From: CAZMGV01 sp964565925
GTDB taxonomy: Bacteria; JAGRBM01; JAHCIT01
Direction: 5' to 3'
NCBI GenBank assembly: GCA_964565925.1
Contig: CAZMGV010000005.1
Location: 124,001 to 188,000 of the forward strand
DNA length: 64,000 nt
Shown piece by piece: positions 25,353 to 34,117 of the stretch. Both the position numbers and the translations under genes were made by a program. The notes beneath the pieces are model-generated. The model saw only the letters and a program-made list of their open reading frames with translations. It did not search any database and was not told the origin of the DNA. Each line of letters begins with the position of its first letter. Positions within the stretch are counted from its first letter, which is position 1.

Positions 25353-27437
25353 GTGAGTGTATCGCGAATACGGGCTGAACTGATCGAGCCACGCGACTTT
25401 GCCTGGCCGCTGGCACTCGCTGCCTTCTTCAGCGGGGCTGCTTTCCTCGGGCTAACCATTTTTGAATCGAACCGGGAGAGTTTCCCGATTGCGCTGTTCA
25501 TGGTCCTGGGAACCGGGCTGGCGCTGTTTTTCGTCTGGCGTGGGCATTACGTAATCGGTAACCAGCTGGTGGTCGGGGCCGCCTGGCTGGCGATGACAGC
25601 CCAGCTCTTCCAGGCCGGCAATCTCGGCGAGCCTGCTTTCGGGCTGTCGGTAATGGCGATCTTCGTCGGTGGCCTCGCGCTGGGCCGCCGGACGGCATTT
25701 CTGCTGGCTGTCCTGAGTATGCTGAGCGGAGGCCTCGTCGGATACCGGCAGGTCCAGCTCGGCCGGGTTCCGGACGTTTCCGGCATTCCGGTCAGGCATG
25801 TCTGGTATGCCTGGTCTGTGGCCTTCGCAGCCACCGCCGCACTGGTTGCCGTGGTGCGACGCCGGATGGGTGATGCGCTTGCAATGGCGCGCCAGAATGA
25901 AGAGCGGTTCCGTTCCATCGCCGATAATACTTTTGACCTGATCATGGAATTCGACGAGGCGGGGCGGATGCTCTACGGCAGCGTCAATTTCCGGAATATG
26001 CTTGGTCATGAACCGGACGCCCTTGTCGGTAACGGCTATGCGGAGCTGATCCACGAAGAGGATGTGAAGCGGGTCGCCGGGGAGCTTTCTGCCGGCAGGG
26101 TGTTCGTAAGTGACGGTGCGTCGTGCCGGTGCTCGTTCCGGGCCCGTCATGCCTCCGGTGACTGGCGTCATATCGAAGGCACCTACCGGACTTATACCGG
26201 TGCCGACGGCAGATTGCGTACGGCCGGAGTCTGGCGGGATGTGACGGAACGTTTTGAACTGGAACGCAGACTCAGGCACTCGCAGAAGATGGATGCGATG
26301 GGTCAGCTTGTCGGGGGAGTGGCCCACGATTTCAACAATCTGCTGCAGGGGATTCTCAGTTACGGCGAAATGCTGAGAGCGTCGCTCCCCGCCGGTTCTT
26401 CCGAACAGCAGGACGCCATCAAGATCGTCGAGACGGGTGGACGGGCGTCGGACCTGATACGCAAGCTTCTGGCCTTCAGCCGGCAAACGGAAGGGAGCCG
26501 CCCGGTATTCCAGGTCCACAACCTGATGGATGAAACGATCGAGCTGGTCCGGCACAGTGTTGACCGGCGGATTGTGATCGAGCGGGATCTTGCTGCGGCC
26601 GACGACCGGATATCCGGAGATCCCGGACTGATTCAGAGCGCGCTCCTGAACCTCGCTCTCAATGCCCGGGACGCCATGCCCAGGGGCGGAACCCTCCGGT
26701 TCGCGACCCGGAACCGGGCGATCGGCGCTCAGGACATGCGCATGTCCGAACTGCCGGTTGCACCCGGCAGATATATCGAGATCGCCGTGTCGGATACGGG
26801 CACTGGCATACCTCCGGAACTGCAGCAGAAAGTATTCGAGCCCTTTTTCACGACAAAGCCGACCGGCAAGGGGACGGGGCTGGGGCTGTCGGCGGTTTAC
26901 GGTACGGTCAGAGATCACGGTGGCGGGATACTGGTGGAAAGCCTCCCCGGAACCGGCGCGACCTTCCGGCTGCTGTTTCCCCTTCACAGCGCGGTTCCCG
27001 AGAAAGAGGTCCCGGCGGATCAGCCGGACCGCCTGACACGGGGGACCGGCAGGGTGCTTATCATCGAGGACGAGCCGGTGATACGCGAAGTACTCAAGAA
27101 GGTGCTGGAGGATCTGGGCTACGAGGTAGTGGCAGCGACCGATGGCGAAGACGGGATCCAGGTATTTGCGCGGGAGTCCGGACGATTTGACGCAGTTGTT
27201 CTCGATATGATCATGCCCAAACTGTCCGGGGCGGACGTATTCCGCCATCTACGCAAGCAACGGGAATCGCTCCCCATACTTCTGGTGACCGGCTTTGCCG
27301 ACGAGGCGGAGCTGGAGGCGCTGAAAGGCCTGCCGCCTGTTGCTGTTATCAGAAAGCCGTTCGCACTGGTGGATATTGCCGGGGTGCTGGGGCAACTGCT
27401 GGGAACAAAGGCGGCGGGAGAGGGTAATGCGAAGTGA
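25353..27437 (+). CDS. Hybrid sensor histidine kinase (membrane, PAS, HisKA, HATPase, receiver)
   Basis: The 694-residue product starts with GTG. Residues 1-165 contain about six membrane segments without a large periplasmic loop. A PAS domain (about 175-305, FRSIADNTFDLIMEFDEAG) follows. The phospho-accepting His is H325 in GGVAHDFNNLL. N- and G-boxes are LNARDAMPRGG, DTGTGIP and GTGLGLSAVYG. The C-terminal receiver has the acceptor D618 in VVLDMIMPKLSG. There is no DNA-binding output or separate regulator nearby. It follows the binding-protein gene and may respond to it, which is inference. Confidence 0.9.
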   Translation: MSVSRIRAELIEPRDFAWPLALAAFFSGAAFLGLTIFESNRESFPIALFMVLGTGLALFFVWRGHYVIGNQLVVGAAWLAMTAQLFQAGNLGEPAFGLSVMAIFVGGLALGRRTAFLLAVLSMLSGGLVGYRQVQLGRVPDVSGIPVRHVWYAWSVAFAATAALVAVVRRRMGDALAMARQNEERFRSIADNTFDLIMEFDEAGRMLYGSVNFRNMLGHEPDALVGNGYAELIHEEDVKRVAGELSAGRVFVSDGASCRCSFRARHASGDWRHIEGTYRTYTGADGRLRTAGVWRDVTERFELERRLRHSQKMDAMGQLVGGVAHDFNNLLQGILSYGEMLRASLPAGSSEQQDAIKIVETGGRASDLIRKLLAFSRQTEGSRPVFQVHNLMDETIELVRHSVDRRIVIERDLAAADDRISGDPGLIQSALLNLALNARDAMPRGGTLRFATRNRAIGAQDMRMSELPVAPGRYIEIAVSDTGTGIPPELQQKVFEPFFTTKPTGKGTGLGLSAVYGTVRDHGGGILVESLPGTGATFRLLFPLHSAVPEKEVPADQPDRLTRGTGRVLIIEDEPVIREVLKKVLEDLGYEVVAATDGEDGIQVFARESGRFDAVVLDMIMPKLSGADVFRHLRKQRESLPILLVTGFADEAELEALKGLPPVAVIRKPFALVDIAGVLGQLLGTKAAGEGNAK

Positions 27438-27441
27438 AATC

Positions 27442-27518
27442 TGGTGAGTCGCCCGGGACTCGAACCCGGAACCCTCGCCTTAAAAGGGCGATGCTCTAGC
27501 CAGTTGAGCTAGCGACCC
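27442..27518 (-). tRNA. tRNA-Lys (UUU)
   Basis: A 77-nt cloverleaf on the minus strand. The acceptor GGGTCGC pairs with GCGACTC (one G-T). The anticodon stem TCGCC/GGCGA encloses the loop CTTTTAA, giving anticodon TTT. The T-arm has GGTTCGAGTCC, and the discriminator A plus CCA is encoded. It stands alone between the histidine kinase and fur genes. Confidence 0.97.
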
Positions 27519-27675
27519 GTTGAAAACTCTTGGAAAAACGCCGGGCGGCGAATTCCGGCAGGTCTTGTGAACGCTGGCGGATTGTTTTTCAAGCCTTAAT
27601 GCAGCGGTGAATTTCCGGCGGAAGTATCAGGGCAGCTTTAGCGGATTTCGGGTTCCCAAGCGCCGTGGATTTTGG

Positions 27676-27694
27676 TATCCTGATAATCATTATC
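27676..27694 (+). promoter_or_regulatory. Fur-box-like operator upstream of fur
   Basis: GATAATCATTATC at 27682-27694 is identical to the last 13 bases of the classical 19-bp Fur box, and the preceding six bases match poorly. It lies 33 bp before the fur ATG, as expected for autoregulation by iron-loaded Fur. Confidence 0.65.
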
Positions 27695-27726
27695 GGCTTA
27701 TCATGCTGGAATAACTGGGTTTTTAG

Positions 27727-28215
27727 ATGAAATTCAAAGTCACCGAACGCATTGTGGATGAACGGCACCGCCGTCTGGATGACTACATTCACGAGAAATC
27801 CCTGAAGACCACGCGCCAGCGCACGGACATTGCTGACGTGTTCTTCCGGACAAACTCCCACCTCTCTATCGAGGAAGTGCTGGATCTGGCCCGGAAGAAA
27901 AACAAACGGGTTGGCTATGCGACGGTCTATCGTACGCTGAAGCTGCTGGCCGAAGCAGGGCTCGCCAATGAACGCTATTTCGGCGATAAAATCGCCCGCT
28001 ACGAAGTGAACGAGGCGAATGAACATCACGACCACATGGTCTGCCTCACCTGCAGCAAGATTATTGAATTCGAGAACGACGAGATCGAGAGGCTGCAGAT
28101 GGCGGCGGCAAAATCGCACGGGTTCAAGCTCGTGAAACACCGTCTCGAGCTATACGGGATATGCCGTGACTGCCAGCAAGCCGGCAAGGGCCATCAGTAC
28201 CTGGAATCGCACTGA
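27727..28215 (+). CDS. fur: Fur-family metal-dependent repressor
   Basis: The 162-residue product has a winged helix (KTTRQRTDIADVFFRTNSHLSIEEVLDLARK, GYATVYRTLKLLAEAGLA) and a metal-binding dimerisation half: HHDH at about 98-101, the structural zinc CxxC in MVCLTC, and a second pair in GICRDC. Layout and the Fur-box-like site upstream favour Fur over PerR or Zur. It faces the chemoreceptor gene, with 15 bp between stops. Whether it controls the adjacent TonB receptor locus is not shown, as no Fur box was seen there. Confidence 0.9.
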   Translation: MKFKVTERIVDERHRRLDDYIHEKSLKTTRQRTDIADVFFRTNSHLSIEEVLDLARKKNKRVGYATVYRTLKLLAEAGLANERYFGDKIARYEVNEANEHHDHMVCLTCSKIIEFENDEIERLQMAAAKSHGFKLVKHRLELYGICRDCQQAGKGHQYLESH

Positions 28216-28230
28216 CCCGGAAGAAGCTGT

Positions 28231-29751
28231 TCAGACCTTGAACTTGGCCACGAGCTCGCGGAGATTCGCCGACGCGCGGGTCAACTCGTCCACCGTATGG
28301 GATAACTGCTGTGACTGCGTCCCGATAGACCGGGTCTCCCCCAGAATTTTTTCGAGGCGACTTGCGGTCTGGCTGCTGGAGCGGGCCTGGTCTTCCGAAA
28401 GCGTAAGCATCTGGGTGGAAAAATGCGTGGTCTCTTTCACCACGTCGGCTATGTTCTTGAAGGAGCTGTCGGCATTCTGAAGCGCCTCGGAGCTTTTGCC
28501 GAGCTCGCCGCGGATCTTGTTCATGGAGGCGACCGCCTGGCGGCTGTCTTTCTGAAGCGCCTCGATGATGCCTTCGATCTGGCTTGAGGAGTTGGAAGAC
28601 GATTCCGCCAGCTTGCGGACTTCCTGGGCAACGACCTCGAACCCCCGGCCATGCTCGCCGGCGCGGGCGGCTTCGATGGCCGCATTCAGCGCCAGCAGGT
28701 TCGTCTGGGACGCGATGTCCTTGATGATTGAGATAATCTGGGCGATGTCTTCTGACTTGCGCTTGAGACCGTCGATGATCCGGTCCGATTCGTTCACCAC
28801 CGCCTGCATCTGGGTCATCGCATTGATGGCGGGGGCGATGGCGGAAAGCCCCTGCTCGGCGCTTTCCTGGGCGCGGGTGCTCTTGGCGGTCGTGTCTCTG
28901 GAAAAAGAAAATACCGACTGCGCCGAGCTGGCAAGTTCTTCCACTGTAGAGGCCGCTTCGGTGGACATGACGCTCTGGGCATCCGCGCTTCTGGACAGGG
29001 CTCCGGCCGCCGAACTGATATCGTTGCTGGTCGAGAGCAGGAGCTGCGAGGCGTCCACGATCTTCGAAATGAGTGTACGGGTGCTTTCGATCATGCGGTT
29101 GACGTTATTGGCGAGATCGCTGATTTCATCGTTCGATTTGATCGATACGCTTGCGGAGAAATCGCCATCGGCAAGCTTCCGCATGACGGAACCCATATCC
29201 GCGATCGGGGTGGTGATATTACGGCCAAGCCAGAGGCCCGTGAGCGCACCGATAATGGATATGATCAACGCGACCTGGAGGCCGATCTTGAGACTCTGGG
29301 TTTGCGCCTCCTGAACCGCCTCGCTGCTGAGCCCGATCAGGACATTGCCCAGCTCGCCCGAGCCGATTTCGGACACTACCGGAGATTTGGCCTGAACCAG
29401 CGTCTTGTCGGTCTTGAACTTGTCGACGGACTGGCCGCTCTTGGAGAACTTTTCGGACAGGTAGCTTGTAACGACGTGTCCGTCTTTCCCGGTGACTTCA
29501 ACGAATACGATTTCGGTATTAGCTTTCACCGTCTCGATGGCTTTCTTGACCGCATCGGCATCGTCGAACTCAAGCCCGGCGCCGGCGCCGGCGGCCAGCA
29601 TCTTGACGGTTGTTTCGGCCCGGGTTGCCAGATTGGCCGTCTCGTGCCCGCTCTGGAAGGAATAAAAGAAAACGGTAACGAATATGGAGATGAGGCCCGA
29701 CAAGACAAGCGTCACCCCGATGAGCTTGGTCTTTATAGTCAGTCGCATCAT
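28231..29751 (-). CDS. Methyl-accepting chemotaxis protein with CHASE8-like periplasmic domain
   Basis: The 506-residue product has TM1 about 9-31, a periplasmic domain about 32-165, TM2 about 166-188, HAMP, and a long coiled-coil signalling domain. The hairpin tip reads IKDIASQTNLLALNAAIEAARAGEHGRGFEVVAQEVRKLAE. The periplasmic part (LAAGAGAGLEFDDADAVKKA, then IVFVEVTGKDGHVVTSY, then LGNVLIGLS) has the residue pattern of CHASE8, the periplasmic domain of the diguanylate cyclase YfiN. The yfiR-like gene ends 10 bp upstream, so the two are surely cotranscribed. The likely partner is the YfiR homologue (inference). No che genes are in the window. Confidence 0.88.
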   Translation of the reverse strand: MMRLTIKTKLIGVTLVLSGLISIFVTVFFYSFQSGHETANLATRAETTVKMLAAGAGAGLEFDDADAVKKAIETVKANTEIVFVEVTGKDGHVVTSYLSEKFSKSGQSVDKFKTDKTLVQAKSPVVSEIGSGELGNVLIGLSSEAVQEAQTQSLKIGLQVALIISIIGALTGLWLGRNITTPIADMGSVMRKLADGDFSASVSIKSNDEISDLANNVNRMIESTRTLISKIVDASQLLLSTSNDISSAAGALSRSADAQSVMSTEAASTVEELASSAQSVFSFSRDTTAKSTRAQESAEQGLSAIAPAINAMTQMQAVVNESDRIIDGLKRKSEDIAQIISIIKDIASQTNLLALNAAIEAARAGEHGRGFEVVAQEVRKLAESSSNSSSQIEGIIEALQKDSRQAVASMNKIRGELGKSSEALQNADSSFKNIADVVKETTHFSTQMLTLSEDQARSSSQTASRLEKILGETRSIGTQSQQLSHTVDELTRASANLRELVAKFKV

Positions 29752-29761
29752 GGGCTGGATA

Positions 29762-30391
29762 TCACTTCACGATGCGGGCGACTTTCAGGACTTGAGCCGA
29801 AAAGCTGCACCCTTCCTCTTTGGAGGCCTCGTGGTTGATCACGATTCGGGGCTTGTTATCGTCAACTTCGAAACTGACCGACAGGCCCTTTTCGACAAGC
29901 GCCAGGTTGGAAGTTGAGGTCGTAATTTTCTGGTCGCGGGCGACCTTGATGATTTCGTCGGCGGCTTTTTCGGTTCCGGTGGTCGCATAGATGATACTGA
30001 TCGAGTTCTTGCTGGCGAAATCGGCGAGATTGCCGCTCGACGCCATGTCGTATTCCCGTACCGTCAGATCCTTGCCGGCGAGTTTCTTCCCTTCGCCAAT
30101 TGCATCCTTGAACTCAGAACGTTCCCTGGCGGACTGCTTGTCGCGGGAATCGTATAGAACGCCCACGGTGATCTGCTCGCCCGCACGGCGGGTCAGGTTT
30201 TTGTCGAGAGAGAGTATCTTGAAGAGGATCGGCACCTGGAGGTTTATGGGTACCGGAGCGCTTTCTGCATAAGAAGAAGCTGCCGCTGCCGCGCAGACCA
30301 GGAACGCAAAAGCTAATAGATGACTACGAATTTTGAGCAAGCGCCGCAAACCCCGACTGTCTAAATGAGTGCCGCCATCCCGCATTTCCAT
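29762..30391 (-). CDS. YfiR-family (DUF4154) periplasmic protein
   Basis: The 209-residue product has a long N-region and a signal sequence (LLAFAFLVCAAAAASSYA) cleaved before ESAPVP. The body follows the YfiR pattern: PVPINLQVPILFKILSLDKNLTRR, GEQITVGVLYDSRDKQSARE, KNSISIIYATTGTEKAADEI, and the end KPRIVINHEASKEEGCSFSAQVLKVARIV. In Pseudomonas, YfiR binds the periplasmic domain of YfiN and represses it. The mature protein here has a single Cys, so the disulfides of Pseudomonas YfiR are absent. The start is not settled: ATG 30391 has only weak AGG upstream, and a later TTG is possible. Confidence 0.82.
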   Translation of the reverse strand: MEMRDGGTHLDSRGLRRLLKIRSHLLAFAFLVCAAAAASSYAESAPVPINLQVPILFKILSLDKNLTRRAGEQITVGVLYDSRDKQSARERSEFKDAIGEGKKLAGKDLTVREYDMASSGNLADFASKNSISIIYATTGTEKAADEIIKVARDQKITTSTSNLALVEKGLSVSFEVDDNKPRIVINHEASKEEGCSFSAQVLKVARIVK

Positions 30392-30488
30392 TGCAATCGC
30401 CTAAGATTAGCCGATCTGACAACTGATAAAAACAATTCTGTTCAAATCTTTCGGTTCGAGTTCCGGAAAGCGTGAGAATTTGAAACAG

Positions 30489-31562
30489 TCATGGCGCGCA
30501 ATAGCCGATGCCGACTGTCACACCTGTGTTGTCGGTCACATCGTCCAGCGCAATCGAATAGTCTCCGTCGAAGGCGGCACCCACGCAATCGCCCGATGCG
30601 ACCCCTCCCGTGGGCGGGGCTCCCGTCTGCGAGAGGTAAGCCACGATGGCGTAGTTTCCTGCCGGAAGCGTTCCCGGCAGATTTACCGTATCCGCATCAA
30701 GCAGATACGGGATCGCAAGTGTGTATGCCGTCGAATACGGCCCCGCGTACGTTGGCACAGGGTAGGGCTGCAGATAATCGGGCGGCAGAGTCCCGCCGTC
30801 GGACGGATCGCTGAAGTCCGCCGGCTCGTAATACATCGACAGGTAAACAATCGGTACAGTCACGAGAGTGGGCGCGGCGATCGACATACTGATCGCGTTC
30901 GTTATGTTGCCGGAAATGCTGGCTGTCGACGGTGCCTCTCCGGGTCCGCACATCAGTGATCCCGGGAGGAACACCAGATCCGTCGGACCAGCATTGAGAC
31001 TGGCGTCAGCATAGTTCGCAACGGTGACCGCAACGGGGAGCGGCTGGCCCTCGACAGGCACAGTCCCGGCGGGCAGGAACTGGATGCAGTCATTCTGAGG
31101 GTCATAAGACCCGTTTCCGTCCAGATCCAGAATAACCGTTACCGCATAGTCCCCCGCAGGGATGCTGTCGAATTTGGAAAACGACAGGTCGATTGTTTCG
31201 GGAACACCATAGGACAGGATTTCCGGGTCGATATCGGTCAGCAGTCGCTTGGCAATGGCTGTTGGAAGCCGTACGGGGCTGCCGTTCTCGTCCACGGCGC
31301 TGTTGAATACGAGATCCTTGAAGAAAAGCACCTGGATATTCGCGCCCTCGGCGACCGAGAACGAAAAGCCGTGAGCGGGGTCGGGGTCCACCATCATCAG
31401 TGTGCCCGAAACGGTTCCGCTCGTTTGCGGAAATATCCGGTCGTCAATCCGGAAGATGGCCCCCTGAGGATCATTACAGGCGGACAGATATACCGACAGA
31501 CCGGCGGCAAGTGCCAGGACACAGAACTTTGTCATATTGAAATTTCTCTTGACGGTTAGCAT
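30489..31562 (-). CDS. Outer-surface lipoprotein of receptor pair B, unknown family
   Basis: A 357-residue predicted lipoprotein (signal ending YLSAC). The ATG overlaps the TonB-receptor stop as TAATG, so translation is coupled; a second ATG at 31535 is possible. The mature part is all-beta in appearance. It includes a calcium-loop-like DLDGNGSYDPQND, three widely spaced Cys (in NDCIQF, LMCGPGE and GDCVGA) and a final Cys in IGYCAP. It is closely similar to the product of 34118-35191 along its whole length (for example PADFSDPSDGGTLPPDYLQPYP in both). It probably works with the receptor at the outer membrane. Function unknown. Confidence 0.75.
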   Translation of the reverse strand: MLTVKRNFNMTKFCVLALAAGLSVYLSACNDPQGAIFRIDDRIFPQTSGTVSGTLMMVDPDPAHGFSFSVAEGANIQVLFFKDLVFNSAVDENGSPVRLPTAIAKRLLTDIDPEILSYGVPETIDLSFSKFDSIPAGDYAVTVILDLDGNGSYDPQNDCIQFLPAGTVPVEGQPLPVAVTVANYADASLNAGPTDLVFLPGSLMCGPGEAPSTASISGNITNAISMSIAAPTLVTVPIVYLSMYYEPADFSDPSDGGTLPPDYLQPYPVPTYAGPYSTAYTLAIPYLLDADTVNLPGTLPAGNYAIVAYLSQTGAPPTGGVASGDCVGAAFDGDYSIALDDVTDNTGVTVGIGYCAP

Positions 31563-33754
31563 TAGAGCTTGACCTCCAGCCGGCCGAAAACGCTTTGGGG
31601 GGCGCGGTTCTTCTTGGGATATCCCGGGGAACTCAGGTCGAGCTCATCCATGAAATTGGGGCCTTCGGTTTCGAGCACGTTCTGCCCAATGACGGACAGG
31701 GTGACCTTGTCATCGAAGAAGGACTGGGAGGCCGTCACGTCAAACCTGAACCCGTTATCAACGCGTGCGGCCTGGTTGAACAGGTTGTCAATGGCTCTGA
31801 ATACCGAATGATAGGAGCCGCCCAGGTACAGCTTGGTATGAGTCGGGAAGGTCGTTTCGCTTACGAAGTTGAACATGTGTGCGGGCGTCGTATTGCGGAA
31901 GGAGTGCGTGCCCGTGACGTCGGAAACGTCGTGGTTGGACTCCTTGCTGTACTCTTTCGTGTAGGTGTAATTGACACGAACCATTTGCCAGTTGACCGGA
32001 TTCGCCGTCACTTCAATTTCGGCGCCGGCCGCCCGGAAGTCCTCGTTGTTGTCGTACTGGTATATGGGGATTGGATTGCCGAAGAACGTGTAGGGCGAAT
32101 AGCCGGCTATGTTCCCGCGGTCGGCGATTGCGTTCTGGATATGCTGGAAAAACGTTTCCACGTTCGCGGTGACTTTGCGGCCGAAGAAGTTGCCGCGGTA
32201 GCCAAGTTCAAAGTCGGTGATGTTCTCGGCATTGAGTTTCGCATTACCGGTCACGCTGAGAAGGGCCGAGGTCGTCCCGATCGCGGGAAACAGCGCAACG
32301 GCCGCCTTGTGTTCGATCACGGATGGAATGCGTGTCGACCGTGCGGCCGAAATCCGGAACGTATGGTCCTCGGCCGGACGGAGCAGGACGGAGACGCGGG
32401 GCGAGGGGTTCACGGAATCGGTAAACGTATCGTATTCGAACCGGACGCCGGAATTGAATACCAGCCACCGGGATTCGCGGACCTCGATCTGGGCGTATCC
32501 GCTGGCCGTCTGCTGGTTGATCCGGGGCCGGTCCGGAACCGAGAAGTTCTTCGGGCTGTTCAGATCGAAACCGTTTGAAAGGTCCAGCCCGACAAACGCG
32601 GACGCCGTTCCGTAGGAGTAGAGGTACCGGTGGTGTGCTCCCGCCAGAAGATCGACATCGCTTGATATGGCGTGACTCCATACGAATTCGTTGTTGATGG
32701 AGGTGAGTTCCGAGTAAAAGTGGTCGCTCGCCGGAGCGTACGAAGTCGGGACGTGCAGTTTTTCCTGCATCGTGAACGCATAGGTTTTGAACTCTACGGT
32801 GTTGTCCGAGTTGAACTTGTGCTTGAGGCCGCCGTAGTAATATCCCTGAAACGTCGGATTTGAATGATCGGAATGGTTGATCGACGCGCCAAGGGTGTCC
32901 CTGACGCCGAACTGGGCCGACATCTGCAGCGCCAGATCGGTCTTGTCGGTCAGCTTGAAGTCGCTTCGCAGAAGGACATTCCCGAGGGTCTTTCCGTCAT
33001 AGGGGTTCTTCTTGGCAGCCCCCTTGTCGAATCCGTCCGACTGCTGGAACTTGCCTGACAGCCGGAAAGCGGCAGTGTCCGATTTAATTGAAGCCGAAGC
33101 ATACTGCTGCACAACGCCCTGAGTGCCGCCAGTGGTCACTGAACGGACCGTGCTGTCGTTCTCGGGACGCTTGGTGATGACGTTGATGACGCCATAGAAC
33201 GCATTGGATCCGTAAAGCGTTCCGCCGGGACCGCGGATCAGCTCGATCCGTTCTATATCTTCCAGAACTACCGGCGCACGGGACCAGTCGATGCCGCCGT
33301 TGGTGGCGTCGTAGATGCTGACGCCATCAATCAGAAGCAGATAGCCGCTCGGATAACCGGAACTGCGGCCACGGATCGAAAGCAGAGGGTTATTCCCGGA
33401 TCGTACATACACATAGACACCCGGAAGGCGGCGGAATACGTCGATCAGGTTAACCGCCCCCATCGCCTTGATGTCGTCTGCGGTAACGACGGAGATGGCG
33501 TTAGGCGAATCGTCAATGGTCTGGGCCCGTTTGGAGGCCGAGAAAATGACTTTGGTATCGAGCAGGTCATCCAGATTCACGTTTGCGAAATCTGAATCTC
33601 CCTGTGGTCCCTTGAGATCCGTTGTGCCGGCAGCAGGTGCCGCAGCATTCTGGGCGTGAACGGCGACTGGCGTACCCAGGTAACAGGTCCCTGCGGCTGC
33701 CAGTATAGCCAAGGCGCTCCGGCGCAGCCCTGCTGATTTGGTAAGTTGTGTCAT
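31562..33754 (-). CDS. TonB-dependent outer-membrane receptor, copy B
   Basis: The 730-residue product has a signal peptide (to about 34, VHA before Q). A linker contains DSDFANVNLDDLLDTKVIFSA, whose last part resembles a TonB box. The plug domain (SPNAISVVTADDIKAMGAVNLIDVFRRLPGVYVYVRSG, GGTLYGSNAFYGVINVITKRP) is followed by a 22-strand-type barrel. The end is FGRLEVKL, with Leu instead of the usual terminal Phe. It is paralogous to copy A throughout. Substrate is unknown, and plug and barrel resemble the vitamin-B12/colicin receptor branch more than classical siderophore receptors. A shared dyad lies 130 bp upstream. Confidence 0.9.
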   Translation of the reverse strand: MTQLTKSAGLRRSALAILAAAGTCYLGTPVAVHAQNAAAPAAGTTDLKGPQGDSDFANVNLDDLLDTKVIFSASKRAQTIDDSPNAISVVTADDIKAMGAVNLIDVFRRLPGVYVYVRSGNNPLLSIRGRSSGYPSGYLLLIDGVSIYDATNGGIDWSRAPVVLEDIERIELIRGPGGTLYGSNAFYGVINVITKRPENDSTVRSVTTGGTQGVVQQYASASIKSDTAAFRLSGKFQQSDGFDKGAAKKNPYDGKTLGNVLLRSDFKLTDKTDLALQMSAQFGVRDTLGASINHSDHSNPTFQGYYYGGLKHKFNSDNTVEFKTYAFTMQEKLHVPTSYAPASDHFYSELTSINNEFVWSHAISSDVDLLAGAHHRYLYSYGTASAFVGLDLSNGFDLNSPKNFSVPDRPRINQQTASGYAQIEVRESRWLVFNSGVRFEYDTFTDSVNPSPRVSVLLRPAEDHTFRISAARSTRIPSVIEHKAAVALFPAIGTTSALLSVTGNAKLNAENITDFELGYRGNFFGRKVTANVETFFQHIQNAIADRGNIAGYSPYTFFGNPIPIYQYDNNEDFRAAGAEIEVTANPVNWQMVRVNYTYTKEYSKESNHDVSDVTGTHSFRNTTPAHMFNFVSETTFPTHTKLYLGGSYHSVFRAIDNLFNQAARVDNGFRFDVTASQSFFDDKVTLSVIGQNVLETEGPNFMDELDLSSPGYPKKNRAPQSVFGRLEVKL

Positions 33755-34117
33755 CCATCCCCCAGGTGGCAGACGCGCTCCTCGTCTGTTACCAGACCTT
33801 AAATAGCACTAAACGGTAACCTGGCTGGCAGCGCGCAAGATAATGGAATTCCCAGTTTTATTAGGCGCTTACACCTTTGTCACTACGCATCGCGTAATAG
33901 AGTGAAGAAAGATCTTGGACATTGTGAAAAACGGATCGAAAAGATGCGGACAAAAAAACTGGGTGCCTGATTGAAGCGCCAGTCGTACGGCCTCCCGGAG
34001 CAAATTGTATTGAATTGGTAACCGGAAAAAGATGCCGGCCAGGAAAATGAGTCAAACAATAAGTAAGTGTATGCGATCCGGTTCAGGTCAAACGTGCTCG
34101 CATAAGGGCAGGTCATG
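33755..34117. other. Intergenic region upstream of receptor copy B
   Basis: These 363 bases hold no plausible gene. They include the receptor leader, the TACGC-N3-GCGTA dyad at 33884-33896 and about 200 AT-rich bases following the stop of the copy A lipoprotein. A clear terminator was not seen. Confidence 0.5.
33881..33900 (-). promoter_or_regulatory. Shared dyad operator, copy B
   Basis: CACTACGCATCGCGTAATAG contains the inverted repeat TACGC-ATC-GCGTA centred at 33890, about 136 bp before the receptor ATG. The same motif, in the same orientation and at nearly the same distance, precedes receptor copy A. Confidence 0.6.
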
